Counted from the first letter of the stretch, positions 41,864-51,045 are shown. The stretch: DNA of 64,000 bases from Streptomyces sp. NBC_00525 (GCF_036346595.1 NZ_CP107834.1:2914001-2978000); one strand, 5' to 3'. Notes: generated by a model from the letters alone, not told the origin. Made by a program: numbers and translations.

Positions 41864-41889
41864 CGGGTACGGCGGGGGCGCGCCGCGCC

Positions 41890-42756
41890 TCACGCGCCGC
41901 GGCCCCCGTCCTCCTCCGCGTCCAGCGCCTCCGTGATCGCGTCCACGCAGTCCTGGTCGAGCATCGTCGTGACGTGGGCGTCCTGGAGCTTGCCGAACCC
42001 CGCGTCGTACACCGCCGCGCTGACCACGTAGCCGTCCTCCAGCGGAAAGGTGCGGAAGGTCCACTCCTCGCCGGTGCCCGGTGTGCCGTCCGGGCGCTGC
42101 ACCCGCACCGGCCGCCCGTCCGGGCCGAACCCGAACTCGGTGAAGCGGAACTGCATGCCCTGCCCGATCGCCTTGGAGTACGCCTCCTTCAGCGTCCACA
42201 GCCGCACCAGCGCGCCGTTGCGCTCCTTCTCCGGCATCCCGGACAGCAGGACCGCCTCGTACGGCGTGCAGATGTGCCGGACCAGCCCGCCGCCGTACAT
42301 GTCGCGGTCGGCCCGCTCGGCGTCCACCCCGATCAGGCCGCAGGTCGTCAGCCCGACGAGCAGCAGGTCCTCGGTGTGGCTGAGGCTGATGTCGATCTGG
42401 TCGCAGCCGCGCAGATACGGGCGCCCGGTCGGCCCGTACGCCAGCTCCAGGTCGCCCGGTTCGCTGGCCAGCACCGCACCCGCCGCGTGCTTGAGCAGCA
42501 TCCGCGAGGCGACGTACCGGTTGCGTACGTCGGAGTGGGTCAGGTCCAGATAGCGCGTCCAGTCACGGCCGAGCAGTTCGCGCAGACCGTCGCCCGAGGG
42601 CACGGCGGGCTCCAGGTCCTTCAGCCACGCATAGGCCAGAGCGGTGCCGTGCGCGGTGAGGTCGTCCTTGACTCTGTTCCACGAGTCACCGCCGGGAACC
42701 ACGGCGACGGGCTCACCGAGCGGTGAGCCGAGCGTGATATTGCCCGGCGCGGTCAT
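41890..42756 (-). CDS. 4'-phosphopantetheinyl transferase, Sfp type
   Basis: A 288-aa Sfp-type transferase, the last gene of the core operon. Motifs are RYVASRMLLKHAAG (residues 80-93), IDISLSHTEDLLLVG, LIGVDAERADRD (141-152) and RLWTLKEAYSKAIGQG (185-200); the acidic residues that bind Mg-CoA are kept. Its ATG overlaps the ACP stop by four bases (ATGA), so it is probably dedicated to the cluster's ACPs. About 70 residues after the last motif form a normal C-terminal subdomain. Confidence 0.92.
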   Translation of the reverse strand: MTAPGNITLGSPLGEPVAVVPGGDSWNRVKDDLTAHGTALAYAWLKDLEPAVPSGDGLRELLGRDWTRYLDLTHSDVRNRYVASRMLLKHAAGAVLASEPGDLELAYGPTGRPYLRGCDQIDISLSHTEDLLLVGLTTCGLIGVDAERADRDMYGGGLVRHICTPYEAVLLSGMPEKERNGALVRLWTLKEAYSKAIGQGMQFRFTEFGFGPDGRPVRVQRPDGTPGTGEEWTFRTFPLEDGYVVSAAVYDAGFGKLQDAHVTTMLDQDCVDAITEALDAEEDGGRGA

Positions 42757-42998
42757 CCGTACTCCTTCACGAGGGTGTGAATGTCCCGGAGGCTCCCGGC
42801 CTCCAGCAGACGGTGCACCGGCACGTGGTGGCCGGACTCCTCCAGGAGGGCCACCAGCCGGAGCAGGTTCAGCGAGTCCCAGCCGGGCACCTCCGTGAGG
42901 GCCGTATCCGCTCCGGCGGGGCCCGCCACGTCCAGGCCCAGGTCGTCGCCCACGATCCGCAGGAACGCGTCGAGGCCCGTCAGGTCGTCGGCGCTCAT
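42753..42998 (-). CDS. Acyl carrier protein for the FkbH-type enzyme
   Basis: An 81-aa stand-alone ACP. The phosphopantetheine serine is S42 in GWDSLNLLRLV. The start is ATG at 42998, sharing one base with the stop of the FkbH gene (TGATG). In glyceryl-ACP systems (tetronate and methoxymalonyl pathways) a small ACP encoded next to the FkbH gene accepts the glyceryl unit from 1,3-bisphosphoglycerate; the position here matches exactly. Confidence 0.9.
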   Translation of the reverse strand: MSADDLTGLDAFLRIVGDDLGLDVAGPAGADTALTEVPGWDSLNLLRLVALLEESGHHVPVHRLLEAGSLRDIHTLVKEYG

Positions 42999-44899
42999 CA
43001 GGATGCCTTTCCGGACTCGGTGACGCGTATGTGGCCGGGTGTCTCCGGCAGCACCGTCAGGTCGTGGCGGTACTCCGCGGCCCCGTCCCCGCTCTCCCCG
43101 TCCCCGCTCTTCCCGGACCCGGAGGAACGGCGGGCGACGAACCCGCAGGAGGGGTAGAGATCCCCGGCCCGGTGATTGCGGGCGGTGGGTACGTAGCGGG
43201 CGCCCACGGCTTGCAGTCCGAGGCGCCGGGCCCTGTTCAACAGTACGGCGACGAAGGCGCGTTCGACGCCCCGGCCGAGGACGCGGCAGCTCAGCCACAG
43301 GTTGTCCAGCCGCCATTCCCCCGGGGACCGGCTGATCAGCGCGGCGCCGACCAGTCCGTTGTCCCCGAACCGGTCGGCGGTGCGCGCCACGAGCACCTCC
43401 CGGCCGGCGTCGGCCGCGAGGGCGGTCACGGCGGCCTCGGTGAGACCGCCCCCGGCGAGGTTGAACTGATGGGTCCGCAAGGTCAGCTGGGAGATCCGGG
43501 CGACCTCGTGCGGGCGCGGCGGGCCGACGTCGAGCCGGAGGTCCAGGGCGTGCAGGAACTCCTCGTGCGAACCGGCTCCGGCGTGCAGCTCCCGGCGCTC
43601 GCGGCGGGCCCGGTACTCACCCGTCCTGGCCCGGTCCTCGTCGGTCAGGCCGACCGTGTCGAACCAGCCGTCCGCCAGCAGCCGCCCGATGTGCGTGGCC
43701 GGCTCCTCGCCCAGCGGTACGACGGCGACCGCGGGCAGTCCGTGGCGCACCTGCTCGCGTTCGGCCGGCGAGTCGTCCGCGAAGACCAGGGCGTCCGCGG
43801 ACAGGTCGAGCCGGCGGGCGATGTCGGCCAGGTTGCCGTCCTTGGGCTCCCAGTTGGCGTTGACGGCCACGAAGTCCCGTTCCCGGAGCACCGGGTCGGG
43901 GTGGTCCGCCAGCACCCGGGCGACTTCGGCGGCGTCGTTCTTGCTGCTCACGGCGAGAAGGACGCCCTGGGAGCCGAGTTGCTTGACACAGGTCTGGAAG
44001 GCGCCGAACGCCTCCCCGCGCAGCGTTCCGGCGGCGGCGATGCCGTCGGGCCCGTCCTCGGCGAGGATGCCGTCCCACAGGGTCTGGTCGAGGTCGAGCA
44101 CCAGGCACTTGCGGACGGCGCCGCGCAGGGCCCGGGCCAGATGGGCGACCTCCCTGGCGTAGCCGGCCAGCAGCTCCGCGCCGAGCCGGACCTTGGCGTA
44201 CCGGGCGAGACAGGGGTCGGTGACGGGCCCGCCCTCGCCCGTCAGCGGGTCGAGGTCGATGACCACCAGGGCCGGAAAGCGTTCGGTGAGCCGCAGCAGC
44301 GCGGCGTTGAACTCCCGCCACACCGCGCCGAGCCGGGCCCGTGACCGGTGGTCGATGAGCCGGCGGCTGTACGCCAGGGGCAGCGGCAGGGTGTTGAGGA
44401 CCAGGGTGCCCGGCGCGTGCGCGGCCAGCGTGGCGCACCGCTCCAGCGCGTCGGCGGCGGCCGACTCCACGTCCTCGGGCCGCCATACGCCGGGAACCTG
44501 CTCGAACACCGTCTCGGCGTCCAGCAGGCAGAGGGTGAGGTCGGGGGACGCGGTGTGCAGCTCGCTCCCGGTGTCGGTCAGATCGCGCAGATAGGTGCCG
44601 TGCTCGCCGAGGACGGCGCGCAGCAGCAGCCCGTGACGGGCGAGTTCGCCCCGGAGCGGATCGAGGACCTGGCCGACCGTGGACTGGCCGGTGACGGCGA
44701 CCGTGACGACCGGGGTCGCCGGGTGGTGGGCCAGCACGGCTCCGGGGTCGAGGGAGCCGAGCAGCCGGCCGGCCGCCGCGGTGTCCGCCCGGACCCCGCC
44801 GGGCTCCTCCTGGGCGAGGGCGGCGGCGACCTGGTCGTACGCCTTCGCCAGCAGTCCGCGCTTGCGCAGGTCGCGGAGGCGGTCCAGTCCCGAGGTCAT
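42998..44899 (-). CDS. FkbH-type HAD-superfamily glyceryl-ACP synthase with GNAT-like C-terminus
   Basis: A 633-aa HAD-IIIC enzyme. The central HAD domain has LVLDLDQTLWDGIL (nucleophile D269, with D271) and later SSKNDAAEV and VFADDSPAERE. FkbH homologues take D-1,3-bisphosphoglycerate, remove a phosphate and load the glyceryl unit onto ACP. The C-terminal 170 residues are a GNAT-like domain, as in the longer FkbH proteins. A GSGKSGDGESGDG linker precedes the last strand. The ATG at 44899 has GAGG at the right distance; GTG at 44905 is also possible. The genes for methoxymalonyl formation (FkbG, FkbK) are absent. Confidence 0.88.
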   Translation of the reverse strand: MTSGLDRLRDLRKRGLLAKAYDQVAAALAQEEPGGVRADTAAAGRLLGSLDPGAVLAHHPATPVVTVAVTGQSTVGQVLDPLRGELARHGLLLRAVLGEHGTYLRDLTDTGSELHTASPDLTLCLLDAETVFEQVPGVWRPEDVESAAADALERCATLAAHAPGTLVLNTLPLPLAYSRRLIDHRSRARLGAVWREFNAALLRLTERFPALVVIDLDPLTGEGGPVTDPCLARYAKVRLGAELLAGYAREVAHLARALRGAVRKCLVLDLDQTLWDGILAEDGPDGIAAAGTLRGEAFGAFQTCVKQLGSQGVLLAVSSKNDAAEVARVLADHPDPVLRERDFVAVNANWEPKDGNLADIARRLDLSADALVFADDSPAEREQVRHGLPAVAVVPLGEEPATHIGRLLADGWFDTVGLTDEDRARTGEYRARRERRELHAGAGSHEEFLHALDLRLDVGPPRPHEVARISQLTLRTHQFNLAGGGLTEAAVTALAADAGREVLVARTADRFGDNGLVGAALISRSPGEWRLDNLWLSCRVLGRGVERAFVAVLLNRARRLGLQAVGARYVPTARNHRAGDLYPSCGFVARRSSGSGKSGDGESGDGAAEYRHDLTVLPETPGHIRVTESGKAS

Positions 44900-44906
44900 C
44901 GCCACC

Positions 44907-45920
44907 TCACACCTTCTCCAGGGCGAATCCGGCCCTGATCCACCGGCTGGACTCCACGCACAGCCCGATCGCCCGGTCGCCCTCCGCGAGTTCGGGGACC
45001 AGCCGGTCGAGCTGGAGGAACGGCAGCGCGTTGCCGGTGTTGCCGGTGTCGGCGACGCAGGACACCTTCCGGGCCGGACAGTCGGGCAGCCGCTCCACGA
45101 TGCGGGCGGTCATCCGCTCGGAGAGCTGGGGCGGCAGCAGGTATCCGATGCCGTCCAGCTCCCAGCCGAGCCCGCCGAGCAGGTCCCAGAGGATCTCCGA
45201 GGCGATCGGCGGCACATGCTCCTCGATCGCCTTGTAGTCCTCGGCGAGCATCGGCCGGTCGGAGTCGCGGTCGGTGGTGCCGTACCAGTCGAGGAGCTGT
45301 CCGGGCCGGCGGCCGCGTCCGGTCCAGGAGTTGAGCACGGAGCGCACGGCGATCCGCTCGCCCTCGGGTTCGGCGGTGAGGACGGCGGCACCGGCCCCGT
45401 CCCCGAACAGCACATAGTTGACGAGTTCGCCGCTGGGGATCTTCGCCGCGTCCTGCCGGGGCGACAGAAAGCGGTGCGTGACATCGCCGCCGATCACGAG
45501 CCCGGCCTGCCGCCCGCCCGCGATCAGGCTGCGGCCCAGGTCGAGGGCCTGAACGGCGCCGGAGCAGCCCGCCTGGATCTGGTAGACGGGCAGATGGTCG
45601 AGGCCGAGCCGGTCCGCGACCTCGGCGGCGGTGGTGGGCAGCAGGGTGTCCGGCGTCGCCGTGGCCAGCACAAGGAACTCGATGTCCGCGAGGACGAGCC
45701 CGGAGTGCCGTACGGCCTGCGCGGCGGCTTCGGCGCACAGGTCGGCCAGCGAGCCGCGCACCTCCCCGGTGACCGGGTCCCAGCCGAAGTAGCGGGTCCG
45801 GGTGCCGACGAAGAGGTCGATCCACTCCTTGCTGGCGCCGAGCAGCTTGGCGAGCGTGGCGTTGTCGACCGGGTCGCCGGGCAGCGCCGTGCCGGTCGCG
45901 GCGATATGGACATCGGTCAT
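44907..45920 (-). CDS. KASIII (FabH)-like ketosynthase, probable tetronate cyclase
   Basis: A 337-aa thiolase-fold enzyme. The nucleophile is C119 in IQAGCSGAVQAL and the Asn motif is DTGNTGNALP (291-300). At the position of the FabH His-Gln-Ala-Asn motif the sequence reads LLPPQLS (261-267), so the usual histidine is missing. In tetronate clusters a KASIII homologue joins a glyceryl-ACP to a beta-ketoacyl thioester and closes the ring. Here it lies between the PKS (ATGA overlap at 45917-45920) and FkbH, as expected for that role. The product assignment is inference. Confidence 0.85.
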   Translation of the reverse strand: MTDVHIAATGTALPGDPVDNATLAKLLGASKEWIDLFVGTRTRYFGWDPVTGEVRGSLADLCAEAAAQAVRHSGLVLADIEFLVLATATPDTLLPTTAAEVADRLGLDHLPVYQIQAGCSGAVQALDLGRSLIAGGRQAGLVIGGDVTHRFLSPRQDAAKIPSGELVNYVLFGDGAGAAVLTAEPEGERIAVRSVLNSWTGRGRRPGQLLDWYGTTDRDSDRPMLAEDYKAIEEHVPPIASEILWDLLGGLGWELDGIGYLLPPQLSERMTARIVERLPDCPARKVSCVADTGNTGNALPFLQLDRLVPELAEGDRAIGLCVESSRWIRAGFALEKV

Positions 45921-48900
45921 GCCGACCTCGCCATGATCACGCCGTCCAGGAATTCGGCCAGCGAACCGACCGAGCGCAGTGCGGGCAGCATCTGCTGCAC
46001 GGATACCTCTCCGACCCTCGGGAGCCGGGCTTCCACCCGGTTCTTGAGTTGCATGATCATCACTGAGTCGAAGCCCAGGTCCTCATGGAAACGGGCCTCG
46101 CGCACCACACGTTCCGTGGGATAGCCGCCGACCTCGGTGACGGCTTCGACCACGGCGACGAGCACGGGATCGTCGTCGCCGGTCTCCCCGTTGGGCGTTT
46201 CACGTGAAACCTCACTCATGGGCGTTTCACGTGAAACGGCGGGCATGTCGGGCCGCCGCTCCACCCTCGGCTCGACGGAGGCCGGGGGCCGGTCCCAGTA
46301 GCGCTGTGCGGACGAGAAGACGTACGGGGCGAGCGGTTCGGGCACCCGGTGCTCCGGGGCGTACAGCTCCTCCCAGACGGGGTCGAGTCCGCAGCGGTAC
46401 AGGGCGGCGACGGTCTCCGCCAGATCTCTGCCGGTGCCCTCGGGTCCGGGTGCGGGATGCAGGAGTTCGGCGCCGCCCAGGCTTCCGGCGCGGGCGGCGA
46501 TCCGGGTGAGCTGGGGCCGGGGGCCGATCTCGACCAGATGGGTCGGGGCGATGTCATGGACGAGGGCGCCGAGCGCCGCGTCGAAGAGCACCGGCTCCTC
46601 CGTCTGGCCCGCCCAGTACCCGGCGTCCATCGGCTCGTCGCGCAACATCCGGCCGTACCGGGTGGAGGCCACCGGCAGCGCGGCGGGCCCACAGTGCACG
46701 GGGGCGGCCCGCAGTCCGGCGGCGACCGGGGCCAGCTGGGCGGAGTGGAACGCATACGGGGAGGCCAGCGGCCGGGTCCGGATGCCGAGCCCGGCCAGCT
46801 CCTCGCCGATCCGGGCCAGCGCGTCCAGCGGGCCGGAGAGCACGGTGTCGGCCGGCCCGTTGAGCGCGGCGACCACCACTTCGGGCTCCGCCGCGAGCAC
46901 CGCGGCAAGCTCGTCGGCGCCCGCCGCGACGCTCGTCATCCCGCCGCCGGAGGGCAGTGCGGCCGTGAGCCGGGCGCGCCGGACGACCAGCCCGGCCGCC
47001 TCGTCCAGGGTGAGGACTCCGGCGGTGACGGCGGCGGCGTACTCACCGAGGCTGTGGCCGAGCACGGCGGCCGGGGTCACGCCCAGGTCGACCAGGGTGC
47101 GCGCGAGGGCATAGCCCACGGCGAAGAGGGCCGGCTGAACCAGCTCCGGCCGCCCACCCTCGACCCCGGCCCCGGCCCTGGCCCCGCCCTCCCGCGCCGC
47201 AGCGGCTTCGCCGAGTACCGCCTCGCGCACCGAGTGGCCCAGATGGGCGGCCAGCGCCGCGTCGGCCGCGTCGAAGTGGCGCCGGTAGGCCGGGGATTCG
47301 CGGTAGAGGCCCGCCGTCATCGCGGGGTACTCGCTGCCCTGGCCGGTGAAGAGGAACGCCACCACGGGGCGGCCCCAGGGCCGGTCACCGGCGGGATGCG
47401 GCTCGCCCGGTGCGGGGGTGCGCAGCTCCACGGCCCGGCGCAGTCCGGCCACGAGTTCGCCGGTGTCGCGGGCGGTGAGCGCGAAGCGGTGCGGCAGCCC
47501 GGTCTTGACCCGGTTGCTGCTCCGGCACAGCGCCGCCGCCCCGCCCCCGGGCCGTGCGGCGAGCGCGTCGGCCTGGGCGGCGAGGTTGCGGCGCAGGGCC
47601 TCCGGGGTGTCGGCGCTGACGGTGAACACCCCGGCCGCACCGGACTCCGCGCGGTCGCGGACCGGGACCGCGCGGGGGGTCCTGGGCGCGCGGGGGGTCC
47701 TGGGCGCGCTGGCGAGAACGGCGTGGGCGTTCGTGCCGCCCATGCCGAAGCTGCTCACCCCGGCGACGGTCTCGCCGCGCGGCAGCCGGACCGGGGACTT
47801 GAGCAGCCGCAGACCGCGTTCGCCGAGCCGGAGCCGGGAGTTCTCGCGCTCCGCGAAGAGGCTGGCCGGGACGATGCGGTGGTGCAGGGCCAGCGCGGTC
47901 TTGATGAACCCGGCGATCCCGGCGGCGCCCTCGGTGTGCCCCAGGTTGCCCTTGACGGAGCCGATGGCGCACGGCGCCTCGCGCGGGACACCGTGCACCG
48001 AGCCGAGCGCCGCGCACTCGATGGCGTCCCCGAGGACGGTCCCGGTGCCGTGGGCCTCCACGAAGGCGACCTCGGCGGGGCTGACCCCGGCGCGCCGGTA
48101 GGCGGCGTTCAGGACGCGCTCCTGGGACCAGCGGTTGGGAGCGATCATCCCGTTGCTGCGGCCGTCCTGGTTGACGGCGCTGCCGCGCAGCACGGCGTAG
48201 ACGCGGTCGCCGTCCTCGACCGCGTCCGCCAGCCGGCGCAGCACCACCAGGCCGACACCGTCGCTGCGGCCGAGGCCGTCCGCCTCGGCGCTGAACGGCT
48301 TGCACCGCCCGTCGGCGGCGGCCAGCCCGAGCTGCCCGTAGACCAGGCCGAGCGAGGGCGAGAGGACGACGTTGACCCCGCCGGCCAGCGCGGTGTCGCA
48401 CTCCCCGGCCAGCAGCGAGTTCGCGGCGAGGTGGACGGCGACCAGCGAGGAGGAGCAGGCCGTGTCCACGGCGAGGCTCGGGCCGGTGAGGTCGAAGTGG
48501 TAGGAGATCCGGTTGGCGGCCATGCCGGCGCTGCTGCCGGACCCGAGCAGCGGGGTGACCCGGTCGAGGTCGCTCATGGTCAGGCGCCCCCACTCGCCGC
48601 CCATCACCCCGACGAACACCCCGGTCCCGCTGCCCGCGAGGTCGCCGGGGGCGCGCCCCGCGTCCTCCAGGGCCCGCCAGGCGCAGGGCAGCAGCAGCCG
48701 CTGGTGCGGGTCCATCGCGGCGGCCTCGCGCGGCGTGATGGAGAAGAAGTCGCTGTCGAAGACATCGGCGTCGTCGATGAAACCGCCGCTGTCACCGGCC
48801 GCGGGGAAATCCCGTGCCTCCCAGCGCCGGCCGGGGACGGGCCCGATGCCGGCCCGGCCCCCCACCAGCAGGTCCCAGTACGCCTGGACGCCCGCCGCTC

Positions 48901-48943
48901 CGGGGAACGCGCAGTCGATCCCGACGACGGCGATGTCCCCCAT
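45917..48943 (-). CDS. Type I polyketide synthase, one module: KS-AT-ACP
   Basis: A 1008-aa single-module synthase. The KS (residues 1-410) has C163 in DTACSSS, H298 in EAHGTGT and H336 in NLGHTEG. The AT (525-830) has S631 in GHSLGE and H733 in SPYAFHS; this last motif is closer to malonyl than methylmalonyl ATs. The ACP (925-1005) has S960 in GFDSVMI. There are no KR, DH or ER domains, so the product stays beta-keto. The AT-ACP linker contains VSRET twice (903-907 and 912-916), encoded by two parS sites. The start overlaps the ACP stop (TGATG). It should extend the FAAL-derived acyl chain once. Confidence 0.93.
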   Translation of the reverse strand: MGDIAVVGIDCAFPGAAGVQAYWDLLVGGRAGIGPVPGRRWEARDFPAAGDSGGFIDDADVFDSDFFSITPREAAAMDPHQRLLLPCAWRALEDAGRAPGDLAGSGTGVFVGVMGGEWGRLTMSDLDRVTPLLGSGSSAGMAANRISYHFDLTGPSLAVDTACSSSLVAVHLAANSLLAGECDTALAGGVNVVLSPSLGLVYGQLGLAAADGRCKPFSAEADGLGRSDGVGLVVLRRLADAVEDGDRVYAVLRGSAVNQDGRSNGMIAPNRWSQERVLNAAYRRAGVSPAEVAFVEAHGTGTVLGDAIECAALGSVHGVPREAPCAIGSVKGNLGHTEGAAGIAGFIKTALALHHRIVPASLFAERENSRLRLGERGLRLLKSPVRLPRGETVAGVSSFGMGGTNAHAVLASAPRTPRAPRTPRAVPVRDRAESGAAGVFTVSADTPEALRRNLAAQADALAARPGGGAAALCRSSNRVKTGLPHRFALTARDTGELVAGLRRAVELRTPAPGEPHPAGDRPWGRPVVAFLFTGQGSEYPAMTAGLYRESPAYRRHFDAADAALAAHLGHSVREAVLGEAAAAREGGARAGAGVEGGRPELVQPALFAVGYALARTLVDLGVTPAAVLGHSLGEYAAAVTAGVLTLDEAAGLVVRRARLTAALPSGGGMTSVAAGADELAAVLAAEPEVVVAALNGPADTVLSGPLDALARIGEELAGLGIRTRPLASPYAFHSAQLAPVAAGLRAAPVHCGPAALPVASTRYGRMLRDEPMDAGYWAGQTEEPVLFDAALGALVHDIAPTHLVEIGPRPQLTRIAARAGSLGGAELLHPAPGPEGTGRDLAETVAALYRCGLDPVWEELYAPEHRVPEPLAPYVFSSAQRYWDRPPASVEPRVERRPDMPAVSRETPMSEVSRETPNGETGDDDPVLVAVVEAVTEVGGYPTERVVREARFHEDLGFDSVMIMQLKNRVEARLPRVGEVSVQQMLPALRSVGSLAEFLDGVIMARSA
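46197..46210. other. parS: parS site (ParB binding) inside the PKS gene, copy 3
   Basis: A perfect GTTTCACGTGAAAC in the coding sequence. In frame it encodes the core of VSRET. Confidence 0.92.
46224..46237. other. parS: parS site (ParB binding) inside the PKS gene, copy 4
   Basis: A second perfect GTTTCACGTGAAAC in the PKS gene, 27 bp from the other one and in the same reading phase (VSRET). Confidence 0.92.
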
Positions 48944-49263
48944 CAGCTCTGGTCCCGCAGGGGGGCCGCGCCCGCCGGTCCGTCCGGCAGCACCGCGGTC
49001 AGATGGCGGACCAGGCCGTTGACGGTCGGGAAGTCCCACAGCAGGGTCGACTCGACCTCCAGGCCGAACTCCTCCTCCAGGTCGCCGCAGAGGCTGAGCG
49101 CCGCCACCGAGTCCATGCCGTACTCGGCGAGCGGCACGGCCGGGTCGATGGTCTCCGGCGCCCGCCGCAGGTAGAGCGAGAGGCGGGCCGACAGCCAGGC
49201 GTACACGCCGTCCTCCTTCGCGGTGTCGGCGGCGAGGGTGTGCCGGCCGGTGGGGATGGTCAT
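48943..49263 (-). CDS. Acyl carrier protein for the fatty acyl starter
   Basis: A 106-aa ACP with S52 in the motif EYGMDSVAALSL, the GMDS form common in ACPs paired with fatty acyl-AMP ligases and type I PKSs. A polar N-terminal extension of about 20 residues precedes the helical core and a flexible tail follows. ATG at 49263 has aaggag upstream. It lies between the acyl-CoA dehydrogenase and PKS genes; it probably receives the acyl-adenylate from FAAL and hands the chain to the PKS. Confidence 0.9.
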   Translation of the reverse strand: MTIPTGRHTLAADTAKEDGVYAWLSARLSLYLRRAPETIDPAVPLAEYGMDSVAALSLCGDLEEEFGLEVESTLLWDFPTVNGLVRHLTAVLPDGPAGAAPLRDQS

Positions 49264-49278
49264 CGCGGACTCCTTCGG

Positions 49279-51045
49279 TCAACCCGGAATCGGGGTCGAG
49301 TAGAGGTCGTAGCTGGTCCGGGTGGAGAAGCGGAGCTGGACCTCGTGTCTCAGGCGCGTCTCGCACTCCGGGGGGAGGGCGGCGACGCGGGTGCCGAGCC
49401 GCCCGCAGATGCGGTGCAGCGCGGCGGCGGCCCAGGACGGGTCGGCGAGGAACGGGTCGGGGCCGTACCGGGCCTGGTCCCAGACGCCCAGCACGGCGGC
49501 CCCGGCGAGCAGCAGCGTGTACCGGTCCATCAGGGCGAACCGGGCGGGCCGGGCGCTTCCGGCCGGTCCGGCCGCCTCCAGGCGGAGCACCCGGCCGCGC
49601 ACGTCCCGGAACTCCTCGACGAGCAGCCCCGCCAGGGTGCGCAGGGCGCGCTCCACGGGGCCGTGGCCGTCGATGCGCGCGGCGACCGCGAGCAGCGAGG
49701 CGCTGAGCGAGTCCCGGCCGCAGGCCAGGGCGAGGCGTTCGGTGCGCAGCGGCGGCAGGTCCCCGTCCAGCCGGAAGAGCCCGGCGGGCGCCTCGTCCTC
49801 GACGAACCAGGAGCGGCGGGCGAGCCGGGGCATCTGCGGGATGACGGTGGCCTGGCAGGCGACGGTGCCGGCGTGGCCGAGGCTGAGCACGGGCACGTCC
49901 CGGACGTGCTTCTGGAAGATGCCCCGGGTGCCCTCGCGGGTGTAGAACTCGGAGCCCAGGACGATCGACAGGTCGTACATGGTCTCGCCGAGCACACGCG
50001 GCATCAGGTACTTGAGCGCCGCCGAGGTGACGCTCGTCTCGGCGGGCAGCAGATGCAGGGCGCGGGCGGCCACCACGGCGAGCGCGTCGTACAGCAGCAG
50101 GCTGACGAAGGCGTTGGTCAGGGCGGCCCCGGTGCGGCTGTTGTCGGTGCCCCGGCCCTGCCAGCCGCCGGACTGCTCGCGGTCGATGCGGACGGCGGTG
50201 CGCAGGCTGGTGTCCAGGGCGGCGACGGCGGTGGCGGCGATCACGGTCCGGCTGATCTGGAAGGAGCGCAGCGCGATCTCGATGCCGCTGCCCTCCGGCC
50301 CGAGCAGCGCGGACCGGGGCACCGGGCAGTCGTCGAACTCGACGCCCGCGAACCGGCAGCCGCGCAGCCCGACCGGGGTGCGGCGGGCGGTGACGGCGGC
50401 GTGGACGTCGGACAGCTGCTCCGGCTCCAGCAGCAGCACGGAGTGGCTGCGGCTGCCCGGGGCCGGGTCGGTGCGGCAGAACAGGACCAGTGCCCCGGCC
50501 CGTTCCAGATTGTTGACCAGGGGCTTCCCGCCGCTGATCAGATAGCCGCCGGGGCCGCGCCGGGCGGTGACCTGGCTGCGGACGAAGTCGTTGCTGTGCG
50601 CCGTCTCGTGCTGGGCGATGGCGGCCCGGCCGCCCCCGCGCAGCAGTCCGGCCAGCCACTGGCGCTGGCGGTCGCTGCCCGTCGCCCAGACGTCGGACGC
50701 GGCCATGAAGGTGGTCATGCCGTGCCCGATGGCCAGGCCCACGTCGCGGCGCATCACCGGCCGCATGACCCGGACCAGGGTGTCCATCGCGTCGAGCCGG
50801 CCGCCGAGCGCGCGCGGCACGTACTCCTCGGCGATGCCGAACGCGTCGAGCAGCGCCTCGCCCGCGGCGAACGGCACCGCGGCCCGGTCGGCTTCCAGGA
50901 GCGCGGAGTAGCCGGCCGGGTTGGCCGGGTCGGACGGGTCGCCGAACAGGTCCTCCAGGGCGGCGACCCTGGCCCGGACGGCGCTCTCGCGCCGCCGCGC
51001 GGCCTGCTCGGAGGAGGGCGCGAGCACGGTGGGCGGGGTCGTCAC
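49279..51045 (-). CDS. Acyl-CoA (acyl-ACP) dehydrogenase, long form
   Basis: A 588-aa flavoenzyme. Typical ACAD segments are seen: AIAQHETAHSNDFVRSQVTA, FAGVEFDDCPVPRSALLG and the IALRSFQISRTVIAATAVAALD helix. It is longer than standard ACADs (about 380 aa), with an additional C-terminal helical region of about 190 residues, like FadE-type enzymes associated with FAAL genes. It probably introduces a double bond into the ACP-bound acyl chain. The GTG at 51045 overlaps the FAAL stop (GTGA). The catalytic base was not pinpointed. Confidence 0.83.
   Translation of the reverse strand: MTTPPTVLAPSSEQAARRRESAVRARVAALEDLFGDPSDPANPAGYSALLEADRAAVPFAAGEALLDAFGIAEEYVPRALGGRLDAMDTLVRVMRPVMRRDVGLAIGHGMTTFMAASDVWATGSDRQRQWLAGLLRGGGRAAIAQHETAHSNDFVRSQVTARRGPGGYLISGGKPLVNNLERAGALVLFCRTDPAPGSRSHSVLLLEPEQLSDVHAAVTARRTPVGLRGCRFAGVEFDDCPVPRSALLGPEGSGIEIALRSFQISRTVIAATAVAALDTSLRTAVRIDREQSGGWQGRGTDNSRTGAALTNAFVSLLLYDALAVVAARALHLLPAETSVTSAALKYLMPRVLGETMYDLSIVLGSEFYTREGTRGIFQKHVRDVPVLSLGHAGTVACQATVIPQMPRLARRSWFVEDEAPAGLFRLDGDLPPLRTERLALACGRDSLSASLLAVAARIDGHGPVERALRTLAGLLVEEFRDVRGRVLRLEAAGPAGSARPARFALMDRYTLLLAGAAVLGVWDQARYGPDPFLADPSWAAAALHRICGRLGTRVAALPPECETRLRHEVQLRFSTRTSYDLYSTPIPG

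Noticed and set aside
42753..44899. FkbH and ACP as a methoxymalonyl-ACP pathway
   Set aside because: The 3-hydroxyacyl dehydrogenase and O-methyltransferase of that pathway are absent, and the acyl dehydrogenase here is the long FAAL-associated kind; KASIII next door favours tetronate formation.
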